This document shows positions 26,331 to 37,700 of a stretch of DNA of 64,000 nt, piece by piece (position 1 is the stretch's first letter; each line of letters starts with the position of its first letter). The DNA is from Haemonchus contortus (lineage: Eukaryota; Nematoda; Chromadorea; Rhabditida; Trichostrongylidae). Both the position numbers and the translations under genes were made by a program. The DNA is taken from assembly GCA_000469685.2 (NCBI GenBank), contig LS997567.1, positions 42,900,775 to 42,964,774 of the forward strand, in the 5' to 3' direction. The notes beneath the pieces are model-generated. The model was given only the letters and a program-made list of their open reading frames with translations. It searched no databases and had not been told where the DNA came from.

Positions 26331-26678
26331 AACGCCTCACCGCGCATTCGGTTTTGTCGAGCGGTTTTGACGCGCGTTTTTACCGCGTGTTTCCCAGTCA
26401 GCGTAGGAATGAACGCAGTACAAATGCTGTATAAACAGAGTCAGTTCATCGCAGGATGCTCGTAACCGAAGAAGCCGAACAGCAATCTGCTTTCTATTGC
26501 TCCCATCGCTACTTATAGGCCCCTGCTGGTTTGAGTTCGCCTACGGGTCAGAAATCTGGCGGGAAAAAATATGTTCAATGAGGCGCAATAGTTATCGACG
26601 TGCGCTCTCGCTGATTGATCTTTTTTCTAACCACCGCTAGATTACGGGGAAGAGCAATGCGTACTTTTTTTACAAGGA

Positions 26679-27115
26679 GAATCGTCGATTATCAATGGGG
26701 ATTGTACGCGAATGGACTGCCCATTCTTTGCCCATCTCTTTGACCGATTTTCCTCTGTTTTCTAGAAGATATATATCTAATTTGTTTGCAGGCGCAACGG
26801 AAATAAGCGCTGAAGGTTGAATCTTATATCTCACATACAATTAATGTACCGAATTTAGGTTATGTACTACTTGACACAACGCGTTCGTAATCACCCCTCA
26901 TCTTTCAAAATGACCAGTACAGATTATCTTGTGGGTTGGAAGCAATCGAAAGCTAAGAAATACAAGAGTCCGTAAAAATTGCGGGAAGAAAAAAAAACGA
27001 AAAAGAAAACGATCCGTTCAATTGAATACACGGAAATTTCCATACAGAATTTCATCGTATGGTGGAATACAAATAATATTTCCATGTCATTTTAAAGCAT
27101 AGTGCGTCATAAGTT
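26679..27115. other. Spacer
   Basis: AT-rich DNA between the foldback element and the duplicated segment; nothing recognised. Confidence 0.5.
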
Positions 27116-28926
27116 TAGAATGCCGTGAGCATGATGGGCATTCAACGAGATGGGAGAGGGGCCAGAGCGAAAAGAGATGTCCAATCAACATCAGATCAGA
27201 GCTCTGTCTTTCTTGGAATGATGCGAAAAGAAATCGAAGATATATGTTCGTCCCATAAATAACGATTGACGAACTTCAAAATCAGCACCAGACTTTAGAA
27301 TAAGAAATAAGGGTTATAGGAGCTTTTGGATATGATTCAATTTCGCCCCTCTCTCAAAGACATAAAAATGGAGCAAAATTTGTGTCAGAGGACTACAAGA
27401 ATAATCCATATAAGGTATTTTCGAAAGTTTGTAGTGGTCCCCCTTTGAAATTTGCGAATTCCGAAAAATAATTATTCTCTCGCAAGACCTCATAAGCAGT
27501 ATTTTTGTAGCCGCTTCGTCACCGCGGGAGAATTTCAACAGCGGTGCAGAGCGCCTAACGTGATCGGGAGAATTCGCGCCCATTATCGATGAACACCGGG
27601 AAAGATCAATTGAGGGTAGATCACTCACATTGAGCCGATAACTGAAGATATTCATGTTACAGAGCATTCAGTGGGTGACTGAAAAAAGTTCATTTCATTC
27701 TGCTGAAGTTGAAGGCAGTCATAAAAAGTGATCGAAATTGTCGGTGCTAAGTGGGTTGGGGGGTGCCACGCGGCGGCGCGGCTCCCTTTCTCGTCTGGCG
27801 CCTCTTAACGAGATAGTAGAGAAGGAAGAGTAGTCGAGCTCGTAATGGTGATCAGGGACGTTTTATAAATTTTCTATGTTACACCTGCGTATTTTTCACC
27901 TAATTCTAGGAGAGGGGGGGGGGGGGCACCGCGGTGGGCGAGTCAATTGGACGTTCAACTCTTATCTCATCTCAGCTTTTTGCACGAGATAACCATCTCA
28001 CCCACCCCGGAGCCCCTCCCCTTCTTAAAAATAGGGTTTTATTGGCTCAGAAGAAGAGTATTCATAATGTGCAAGCATATCAACATGTGTCAAGAGTTAG
28101 TTTGTTCTTAATCGTGAAACACATCAGTAAGACCTCACCATTCCTTCCCAGACTCAGGCCCACTATTATCTCGCTGGAGAGGCGCCAGACGAGAAAGGGT
28201 GCCGCGCCGCCGCGTGGCACCCCCCAATCCACTTAGCACCAAGTTGTCTCCTTTAACTTTAAGGCAGACTTGCACGTAATTCTGCGGCTCCTCTTAGACG
28301 TCTTGAAAGCATATCTAGCAGTAAAAAGCGACTAGAAGGGGAAAATGTTAGCTTCGAATGATCCTATCGAAAAGCAATTTGTACATGACCCCAAACGGGC
28401 AGATCTCGTCCCGTTATCAATGTAGCTACCATGATAGTTTCTTCGAAGAGGCTCCATATCAGAAGGCTATCAGCATAGATGATATAAATCTTTCCTCAAT
28501 CCCATTACAACATTTTACGGGTTGAATATCCAATATGATTTGTTTGAATCACCAATCTTCATTGGCACTTCCAATGACATATCTTGATGCAAGGTATAGG
28601 TAGTTGTTCGAAGGATGGAGCTAAGTTTAGAAGAAGTTCTCCATGCCATTGACAGCCTGAGAAAAGTCAGCCGAATCGTCTCAGACTCATGTTATAAACG
28701 TTTCCTACTGACTTCATCACGATTCTTCGAGATTAAAGTTTTTCTCAGTGAATTCACTCACTGATCCTTCAGGAAATTGATGCGATAAGAAATGAAGGCA
28801 TCGTCAGTAGTCAACGTACAATGTTTTTGGAACGTATACGAGCCAACAGAAGGGCATCCCACAACAAAATGATCCTTGCAAAAACGAGACGTTATGATAG
28901 AAGATCTCTTTTGAAAGAGAATTCGT
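27116..28926. repeat. Interspersed repeat segment, copy A (interrupted by a MITE)
   Basis: Similar in order and orientation to 33307-34350. Shared blocks include GTTCGTCCCATAAATAACG, ATCGATGAACACCGGGAAAG, GTTACAGAGCATTCAGTGGG, AGTAAAAAGCGACTAGAAGG. Copy A is split at 27743-28240 by an inserted MITE absent from copy B, and ends where a second MITE begins. No coding capacity identified; the family is unknown to me. Confidence 0.85.
27743..28240. mobile_element. MITE family 3, member A (498 bp)
   Basis: Terminal inverted repeats of about 70 bp start GGTGCTAAGTGG(G/A)TTGGGGGG. Near-identical 8-mers flank it (AAATTGTC left, AAGTTGTC right), and the paralogous segment at 33,797-33,810 shows the empty site, so the boundaries are well supported. 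An 8-bp duplication would fit hAT-like elements. An internal AGCTTTTTGCACGAGATAA block with CACCCACCCCGGAG-type sequence is shared with member B. Confidence 0.88.
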
Positions 28927-29537
28927 TGAAAATGTAGTTGGATAGTGCTGGCGCCCTTTTCTGCTCTGCGTCTCTGACACCAGTAGGCAGAGTGCATAGA
29001 GACCGCGCTAGAGTGCAGAAATGGGCTCCATTCTCAGAGTTAGGGAAGAAGCTCCGGGGTGGGTGAACCAGTTGGATGTTCAATACTTACCCCATCCCAG
29101 CTTTTTGCACGAGATAATCATCCCTCTGACGAGCGGAGGTGGTGTAGTGGCAAGTGGTGCACTATATCACACGTGCGGTCGGGGGGTCGAATCCCGGATG
29201 GATACCCACCTAGGCCAACCAAGCCTTCCATCCCTCCGGGGTCGGTTATTTGGTACCAGACTCGTCTGGGAGGATAAAAGCACTGGCTTTTACATCGGCT
29301 GGCCACCGCAAGTCATTGTATACGCCACATACGCACTCATTACGCCACTACGGGATCGATTAACGCCAAAAACTTTATCGCTTATCCTAATCATCCCTCC
29401 CACCCCGGAGCTCCTCCCCTAACTTCTAGAGCGGTAGAACCTTCTCTGCGCTCTGGCGCGGTCTCTATGCACTGTGCCGCCTGACGTCAGAGACGCAGAG
29501 CACAAAAGGGCGCTGGCACCCCAAACTACATTTTCGC
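28927..29537. mobile_element. MITE family 3, member B, carrying a nested SINE
   Basis: Inverted ends read GAAAATGTAGTT(T)GG then GCTGGCGCCCTTTT and CTCTGCGTCTCTGAC. Its core shares AGCTTTTTGCACGAGATAA and CCACCCCGGAGC with member A although the terminal repeats differ. A SINE with a 12-bp target duplication sits inside it. Confidence 0.8.
29127..29387 (+). mobile_element. tRNA-derived SINE, full-length copy (261 bp)
   Basis: The head carries pol III box A TGGTGTAGTGG (perfect to TRGYNNANNGG) and box B GGGTCGAATCC (one mismatch). A unique body follows and the 3' end is AACTTTATCGCTTATCC. It is flanked by an exact 12-bp duplication TAATCATCCCTC (29115-29126 and 29388-29399). The body matches 61030-60761 (minus strand) and a fragment at 30590-30660. 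Mobilisation would depend on a partner LINE, probably one sharing the 3' tail. Confidence 0.9.
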
Positions 29538-30589
29538 TGAAAAATGGCTTACAGTAACTTTGAGAAAGGCTTCCCAGCAGTATTAAGTAATACTAGGAGG
29601 ATACTTAACCTAATGTAAAAACCAATGAAGACAATGATTGAACAATGAAGACATTGACAGATGAATATGATTGATGATAGAAGAGATTGAACAATGAAGC
29701 ATTTAAAAGAAGACAGATGATTACTAGGAGCTATGGGGACAGAAGGGAGTGAAGCATCATGCTCTATCGCTGAGGCTTGCTTCAAAGGTCCTTCATCAGC
29801 TATATCACAAGGGAATACCAGTGTTAACTTCATGTTGGTATAGTCTGTAGGAAAATAAAGAAAACCACGCCCTCACTCACTGAACGGCAAATTTAGTTCC
29901 GGGTAGGATAAATGTAGCCACAAGTTGAGGAAAAATTAAGTCAGTCAAACTGCCGAAGCCCAAGAGCGAAAAAGCGATTGTGGGCCAGTACACGAGACTG
30001 CCGCTGGCGCGCAAACTCTGCCACTGCAGCCATGATGATCGGAGCTAGCTTCAGAAGGTAATGGCACTCCTATAATCGGGGTGGGGGGGGGGGGGAGCCT
30101 TGATAGGGCTCCCACGTAGGGCAATTGATCCCGCTATCCCCTGTACTTTCCTCGCTTTCTTTGTGTTCCAATGTTTCCCCGCTCTTCTGGATTTTCTTGA
30201 ACTACGACCAACATCCTCTCTGCAATATCGACGATCTACCGCTAGTGTATCGATTTCACTGCAAACCGACGCATTGCCACTAAAAAACGAAAACGAAGAC
30301 CCCTTTAAGGTTCATTCTATGCCGAAAATAACAAGTATAAATTCTAATTCAAGAAAAACGAAAACAAAAATCATCAAAATTGAAAGGGAGCACTCGTCTT
30401 TCCGTGTAGGTTCAATGATTTTCGCAGCAGGCTGTACGTGAAAGCTCATTTCATGTTGAGCGCTGTGAGCTGAAATCTTCACTTTTTCAATGTTTTCTGC
30501 ACAACTTGTCAGCTACATACTTCTTACTGTGTATTTTATTTTGGAAATAATTATGATAGCTTCCTATTGTGATTCACGATTGAAAAGAT
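29538..30589. other. Spacer, no gene recognised
   Basis: Contains short direct repeats around GAACAATGAAG(A/C) at 29,620-29,700 and a G-run at 30,081-30,096. A 113-codon frame at 30100-30441 has no recognisable motif or exon signals, and I do not call it a gene. Confidence 0.4.
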
Positions 30590-30660
30590 GAAGGAAAAAG
30601 TTTTTGACCTGAATCAATCCTTTTATACGATACGCCCCGCATTCGCTTCCGTTTGCAATC
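30590..30660 (-). repeat. SINE fragment (3' part)
   Basis: Read on the minus strand it matches the 3' body of the SINE at 60761-60840 (AAAGTTTTTG...TAATCAATCC, CCCCGCA(T/C)TCG on the plus strand), with many changes: an old truncated copy. Confidence 0.6.
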
Positions 30661-30963
30661 AAAGTGAGATTTGAATGCATGTGTGCCTTTGCTCCAATGT
30701 AATATCGGGATTTTCATGGAGAAAAAGAGGTGGTAGCGTGGTGAGGAATATTTGCAACCAGTCGGGTCGCCCGGCTTAGCCGGCTTCCTTCCTTTTTATG
30801 ACAGAGCGCCATAGATAGTTCTTATGCTATATTTATTACCATATTACAATTAGCATAGGATTGATCTTAGATCAGGGTCCCTGAATGCATGTGATCATGG
30901 AAAACGGGTATTCTACCTTCTCAGTTCTGCGACTTCTTGTGTTCACTTTGGGAAAGCCCTGTT

Positions 30964-31215
30964 ATGGACTATTTTACGCTCGCGGGAACATTTGCAAGAA
31001 AAGGCGAAATCGCGGCCATCCACTGCTTTAGGCACAGGCATGAATCTCATCATGAGGACAATTTTGAGGCCATCGTCGAGGTCGTGGCGCGCGAAACCCA
31101 AACAGCTGCGAGCAAAACCCTGGAGGCGTTCTGGATCCGGGTCAGGCATCCAAAATTGAACCGGAGGGGGGAATGTGTGTTGATAACGCGGGAACTGGAC
31201 CCCTATATAAGGTTA
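30964..31215 (+). pseudogene. Penelope-like element fragment, GIY-YIG endonuclease C-terminus
   Basis: The translation carries LEAFWIRVRHPKLNRRGECV followed by LITRELDPY, resembling the end of Penelope-like retroelement polyproteins common in nematode genomes (pattern LEAxxIRxxxPxxNRRxECxxITRDLxPY). Upstream, a His-rich HCFRHRHESHHEDNFEAIVE segment fits the region before it. The GIY-YIG core and all of the RT are missing, so this is a fragment. It ends 40 bases before the 20-bp satellite. Recognition is by memory of the family, so moderate. Confidence 0.55.
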
Positions 31216-31254
31216 CACTTGTAGCCGGAACCGCGAATTCTGATCAGTTTCATC

Positions 31255-33306
31255 CGCAGCCCAGCCGGTCCGTCTATGCAGCAGCCGGTCTACTTGTGCA
31301 GCAGCCGGTCTACTCATGCAGCAGCCGGTCTACCTATGCAGCAGCCGGTCTACCTATGCAGCAGCCGGTCCATCTATGCAGCAGCCGGTCCATCTATGCA
31401 GCAGCCGGTCCGTCTGTGCAGCAGCCGGTCCATCTATGCTGCAGCCGGTCTACCTATGCAGCAGCCGGTCCATCTATGCAGCAGCGGGTCCATCCATGCA
31501 GGAGCCGGTCTACTTATGCAGCAGCCGGTCTACCTATGCAGCAGCCGGTCCATCTATGCAGCAGCCGGTCCATCTATGCAGCAGCCGGTCCATCTATGCA
31601 GCAGCCGGTCTACCTATGCAGCAGCCGGTCCATCTATGCAGGAGCCGGTCTACTTATGCAGCAGCCGGTCCACCTATGCAGCAGCCGGTCCATCTATGCA
31701 GCAGCCGGTCCATCTATGCAGCAGCCGGTCCATCTATGCAGCAGCCAGTCTACCTATGCAGCAGCCGGTCCGTCTATGCAGCAGCCGGTCTACTTGTGCA
31801 GCAGCCGGTCTACTCATGCAGCAGCCGGTCCATCTATGCAGCAGCCGGTCCATCTATGCAGCAGCCGGTCTACCTATGCAGCAGCCGGTCCATCTATGCA
31901 GCAGCCCGTCTACTTATGCAGCAGCCGGTCTACCTATGCAGCAGCCGGTCCACCTATGCAGCAGCCGGTCCATCTATGCAGCAGCCGGTCCATCTATGCA
32001 GCAGCCGGTCCATCTATGCAGCAGCGGTCCATCTATGCAGCAGCGGGTCCATCCATGCAGGAGCCGGTCTACTTATGCAGCAGCCGGTCTACCTATGCAG
32101 CAGCCGGTCCATCTATGCAGCAGCCGGTCTACCCATGCAGCAGCCGGTCCATCTATGCAGCAGCCGGTCCATCTATGCAGCAGCCGGTCCATCTATGCAG
32201 CAGCCGGTCCGTCTGTGCAGCAGCCGGTCTACTTATGCAGCAGCCGGTCTACCTATGCAGCAGCCGGTCCATCTATACAGCAGTCCGTCTACTTATGCAG
32301 CAGCCGGTCTACCTATGCAGCAGCCGGTCCATCTATGCAGCAGCCGGTCCATCTATGCAGCAGCCGGTCCATCTATGCAGCAGCCGGTCCATCTATGCAG
32401 CAGCCGGTCCGTCTGTGCAGCAGCCGGTCTACTTATGCAGCAGCCGGTCTACCTATGCAGCAGCCGGTCCATCTATGCAGCAGCCCGTCTACTTATGCAG
32501 CAGCCGGTCTACCTATGCAGCAGCCGGTCCATCTATGCAGCAGCCGGTCCATCTATGCAGCAGCCGGTCCATCTATGCAGCAGCGGGTCCATCCATGCAG
32601 GAGCCGGTCTACTTATGCAGCAGCCGGTCCATCTATGCAGCAGCGGGTCCATCCATGCAGGAGCCGGTCTACTTATGCAGCAGCCGGTCTACCTATGCAG
32701 CAGCCGGTCCATCTATGCAGCAGGCGGTCTACCTATGCAGCAGCCGGTCCATCTATGCAGCAGCCGGTCCATCTATGCAGCAGCCGGTCCGTCTGTGCAG
32801 CAGCCGGTCTACTTATGCAGCAGCCGGTCTACCTATGCAGCAGCCGGTCCATCTATACAGCAGCCGGTCTACCTATGCAGCAGCCGGTCTACCTATGCAG
32901 CCGTCGGTCCATCTATGCAGCAGCCGGTCCGTCTGTGCAGCAGCCGGTCTACTTATGCAGCAGCTGGTCCATCTATGCAGGAGCCGGTCCATCTATGCAG
33001 CAGCCGGTCCATCTATGCAGCAGCCGGTCTACCTATGCAGCCGTCGGTCCATCTATGCAGCAGGCGGTCCATCTATGCAGCAGCCGGTCTACCTATGCAG
33101 CAGCCGGTCTACCTATGCAGCCGTCGGTCTACCTATGCAGCAGCCGGTCTATCTATGCAGCAGCCGGTCTACCTATGCAGCAGCCGGTCTACCTATGCAG
33201 CAGCCGGTCCATCTATGCAGCCGTCGGTCTACCTATGCAGCAGGCAGCACCCCATGCAGCAGCCGGTCTACCTATGCAGCCGTCGGTCTACCTATGCAGC
33301 AGCCGG
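31255..33306 (+). repeat. 20-bp minisatellite array (~102 copies), open in all three forward frames
   Basis: Period-20 units GCAGCAGCCGGTCYAYCTAT run for about 2 kb with a few one-base shifts (for example near 32,027) and common variants (TCCATCTAT, TCTACCTAT, TCTACTTAT, TCCGTCTGT). The unit contains no stop in any forward frame and 20 is not a multiple of three, so three overlapping frames of 670-740 codons appear. They are a by-product of the repeat: no intron, no conserved domain. Confidence 0.95.
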
Positions 33307-34352
33307 TTCAGAAGTTCAGAATGGGAGGGCATGATGGACTTCAACGGGATGGGAAAGGGGTCAGAGCGAAAAGAAATGTCTAATAAATATCAGACCAGAG
33401 CTTTTCCTTCCTTAAAATAATGCGAAAAAAAATCGAAGATATGTGTTCGTCCCATAAATAACGGTTGACGAACTTGAAAACTAGCCCCAAACTTCAGAAT
33501 AAGAGATATTATTTTAGTTATTTATTTAGAGAAGAGATTCTCTCGCAATACCTCATAAGCAGTATTTTTGTAGTCCTTTCGTCACCGCAGGAGAATCTCA
33601 TCAGCGGTGGAGAGCGCCTAACGTGGTCGGGAGGAGTTCGCGCCCATTATCGATGAACACCGGGAAAGATCAATTGAAGGTAGATCACCCCCTCCCATTG
33701 AGCCGACAACTGAAGATATTCATGTTACAGAGCATTCAGTGGGTGACCGAAAGTTCATTTCATTCTGCTGGAGTTGAAGGCAGTCATAAAAAGTGTCGAA
33801 GTTATCTCCTTTAACTTTGAGGCAGACTTGCGCGTATTTCTTCAAGTCCCCTAAGATATCGTGAAAACATATCCAACAGTAAAAAGCGACTAGAAGGGGA
33901 AATGTTAGCTTCGAGTGATCCTATCGAAAAGCAATTGGTACATGACTCCAAACGGGCAGATCCCGTCCCATTACCAATGTAGCTACCCTGACAGTTTCTT
34001 CGAAGAGGCTCTATATCCCATTCTGTTGAAGATCCAATACGATTTTTTTGAAGCAACAGTCTTCATTAAAGGGAGGCGTGGAAAGGTGAACCTAATTTCA
34101 GGAGACATTGGCATGCTGAAAACCGCCGAAACTTCTTGGACCCATTTTCTAAACATTCCTCATTGACTTCGTCACAATTCTTTGAGTTTGAAATATTCTC
34201 AGCAAGTTCGCTCACCGATCTTTCAGGATATTGATGCGGTAAGAAACAATGGCATCGTCAGTAGACAACGTAATACGCATTCGACGTGTACGAGCCGTCA
34301 GAAGAACATTCCACAACATGATTATTTTTTGCAAAAAATTAGACGATATAAT
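33307..34352. repeat. Interspersed repeat segment, copy B (uninterrupted)
   Basis: Counterpart of 27116-28926 without the MITE insertion. It starts right at the end of the 20-bp satellite. Confidence 0.85.
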
Positions 34353-34353
34353 A

Positions 34354-34399
34354 CAAACAATCTTAAAATCGCTTTACAAAGAGATTTTAAGATTGTTTG
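34354..34399. repeat. Perfect 17-bp hairpin
   Basis: CAAACAATCTTAAAATC (34354-34370) and its exact reverse complement (34383-34399) enclose a 12-base loop, at the end of repeat copy B. Confidence 0.8.
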
Positions 34400-34715
34400 T
34401 TTTTCAATTGAAAGTTCGAAAACACTTGTTGATTACAGTAAGTTCGAGTTTTCAGCCTGGGAATCGTCAGTCAACGGTTGTGAATGGGTAACGTGATAAA
34501 AAAAAATAATCCTTCAAATGAAAACCCGATCAACACAGAACAATCTTCAAAAAACAGAACAATTTCAAAAAACACCGAATTTTTAAACAATGTATAAGGC
34601 AAGACAACTATCAATGATCAATTTCTCTCCTCCTCTTCTTTATGACAACAGCTTGACCATGTGGAGCGCCATTGAAGATAAGTTACGTCATCCTTACTGT
34701 AGCAGTCTTAGAAGT

Positions 34716-37700
34716 TCATTGATGTCGTGACACCGTTGCAATACGATGACGTGGTGGTTCTTCTGAGATCGAATGAATGAGTAAAAGAGAAGTAGTTGCC
34801 CGGGAACAAAGCCAAAGTAGTAGCTTACGACTCGTCGATGGCATTTGTGATAAATCCTGCATCACGTACATATCACCAGTGGGTGCCGCGGGTGCTGCTG
34901 GAGTAATTCGAAGAACTTTTCGTCGTTCCTGCATAAAAGTTCGTTGCTATACAATAATTAAGTGGTACGCAACAAAATCGAAGCCAAAACACTTAGAAAA
35001 CACTTTGCCTAATTGAAGTACAATTTTAGGGTTAGACAAGTTTCTCGAAAGTAGAGCTACCTGTAGTCCTTGGCCCATATTCTTGGACTAACTTACCTCT
35101 TCAATAAGACGGTCAGTCTTCACTTTTACAATCACTGCTCCTCCAGTATACAACAGAAATATGCCGATAATAGTAGACATTGTTATTATCACTACCATGG
35201 ACAGAGTGTTAAGCTCTGAAATAATGAGTTTTGTGAAGCGCTGCTGGTGATTTTCATCATGGTATGAATGGATTGGCCTGGTTCTGATATTTGATGCTAT
35301 CGTGCGTTTGCAAGTGACTTATGATTGGCTACCGCCAGTAACCCACCAATCACAGGCGTTGCTTCCACGCGTTGGGAGGGTGGAAGAGGATTAGCTTGTT
35401 GTGATGTTCTACGAAGTGGATGGTTAGTAGATAATATTTTGACCTCGATTTCACGCAAGTAAACGAATATCAGAGGTATAAATGTTTTTATTTTAGGTTT
35501 TACTTCATAACCTCTCAATGTGCACGATAGCGCATTTTTTTGGATTTTTAGACATATTGTGAATAACACTGCCCCAACCATTCATTTGTGTACATAATTT
35601 TACGAAACGTTTTCTTCTGTCCAGCGCACTCCACAATATATCTCAAAAAATCTGGATTAAAACTGGAAACTCACGGCGAAGTACAATCAATTCAATAATA
35701 TCACGATCAGTTATGGGTTGAACTGCCAGTTCTAGACCTTGAATTGATTGCAGGTCGAATTCCTCGTATTTAGAACATTCCTTAAATTTTTCGTCAAAAA
35801 AACCTGGTTATCCCCTAGGCTTAGCAAAAACAAAACAAAAAACATGCTCGTACCATCATCATAATCGCAATTTCTTCAGCTGGCAACGGATCAGTCTCTC
35901 CTTCAAAGGGTAGCGTTATTGTTAAGTTGAAAACGATTCCTAGAATGTACGGACACGGTTTCAACAAAAAATAAGTTTTCCCAGAGACAAGAAAATAAGC
36001 AAAAAGGATTTGTGAGAAAAAGGAATTTGGCCGGAAATGGGCAGTGCTTCCGTCCTGAGTCAGACAAACTCTGGGGCGCGTAACGACAGAAGGACAAAAT
36101 TTTCCTCTGTTGGATTTTACTCCTTCCACGGTTCTATCAAAGCATGAAACCAGGTAAAGGATCAGACTTCGAGAAGAAAAAAAATTTCCAGCAGTTCAGG
36201 TCAAAGAGTGTTGCCAAGAACTTTCTGTCAAGCGCGGTGGCTGAACTGTCCCAGAGTGGAAGTACTGGACCACCTCAAGACTAAGCCGTACCAATAAAAA
36301 TTCGTGCGTTTTTGAACCGATAGTGAGACACCCTCAACATCGTTGCGATCGATTCACACCATTTAGTCGCTAAGGCAGTCGATTCATTACCAACAACAGC
36401 TTGGTAGGAACGATCAATAGTGATGATTACTTTCCTTGCATTGCCATCACCACTAAGATCTGAAAATAAAAAGAAAGTATAAACATGGCAGGATCAATTC
36501 ACATTCTACTGGCTACAGTTGGATCAGAACCCATTCCATCAATTTGGAGATGGGGATGGGCCGAACATCGAGATACCCAGAGATATCCCCTAGCGTACTC
36601 GGCTAGGAAGGACTTTTGATTCTCCACTCAGGAAAATATTAGGTTGATGCATAATTATTGCGGATTTTTTCGCGGCTTTTTTTCTCCCGATAGAATTTGA
36701 ATATTAAGTTCGGGTTTTCTCTAGAAATGATCTACTTGATTTCCTCTACAAGATTATACTCAGAAAACCTTCCGCATATTCGCGAAATTAGGCTTTACTA
36801 CTTCGAGAAAGATTGGAAGGTGGCCCAGTCATTTCGCGATCTCAGTAACTTCTCAGTGATCGTTCATTAGGTGATCTAGTGAAGGTACACATGACCTCCT
36901 GGCGGTCAAAACACGATTATTTTGATATTTTCTATTTCCCCTGCATTTTATCTGCCTCTAAATATTAGGTTGATGCATAATTATAGCGGATTTATTGCGG
37001 ATTTTTTCCAGCAAATTTTACTCAAAGAAACTATAGAAATACTAAGCAAAGACATATTCAAACAATTATTCCGGAACTTATTCACCATCTACGTCGAGCA
37101 CTGCTTCCAATTGATTAGTTAGTCGGATCGCAAAAGCGAAGAAGTTTTGATCTTTACGGGCGATCCACGCCTTGACATCAGCCATCAAGTCATCCAACTC
37201 GACGTAACTCCTATTCTCTAGCCATTTTTCTCGATGAACGGTTGACGAGATAATCCACAAATGTTCCTGCTTGTGAACATGGCAGATTTAGGGGCAGATC
37301 CCATTTCTTGGTTGGCTCTGAATGATTGTTCGATCGCCGAGAAGTTACTGAGATCGCGGAATGACTGTGCCACCTTCCAATTTTCTCAAGGTAGTTAAGC
37401 CTAATTTCGCAAGTATGCGGAGGGTTTCTTGAGAATATTCTTGTAGAGGAAATCAAGTAGATCATTTCTAGAAGAAACCCGAACTCAATATTAAAATTCT
37501 ATCGAGAGAAAAGAGGCCGCGAAAAAATCCGCAATAATTATGCATCAACCTAATAGAATTCATAACTATACCACAATCTTTTCACATATTTTAATCTTCT
37601 ACTCAAAAAAGGCCAGCCCTGCAAACGGAAGTCTGGCCAGCCCTGTGAACAAGCCGGATTAGCCATTCAAGTCCCTGCTTGGAGACATCGCTAAGACTTC

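Larger units (their letters stand above)
21902..26678. mobile_element. Giant foldback element (~4.8 kb nested palindrome)
   Basis: The outer ends are imperfect inverted repeats: left from 21902 (AAGTACGCATTG, CTAGCGGTGGTTAGAAAAAA, CTATTGCGCCTCATTGAAC, CCCGCCAGAT) and the same series reversed down from 26678. Inside them come opposing blocks of a 21-bp minisatellite, then inverted GC-rich blocks (about 22,850-23,060 and 23,980-24,180), then inverted blocks around 23,130-23,370 and 23,730-23,960. The centre is near 23,450. Both ends carry a TATA-like GGCCTATAAATA / GGCCTATAAGTA. No transposase ORF seen, so it would be non-autonomous. No clear target duplication found. Confidence 0.8.

Noticed and set aside
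29137..29210. Functional tRNA gene
   Set aside because: A and B boxes are good, but the sequence continues as a SINE body with target duplications and lacks a full cloverleaf.
31173..33420. Three overlapping ORFs of 672-736 codons
   Set aside because: They are the three frames of a stop-free 20-bp tandem repeat; no exon signals or domain.
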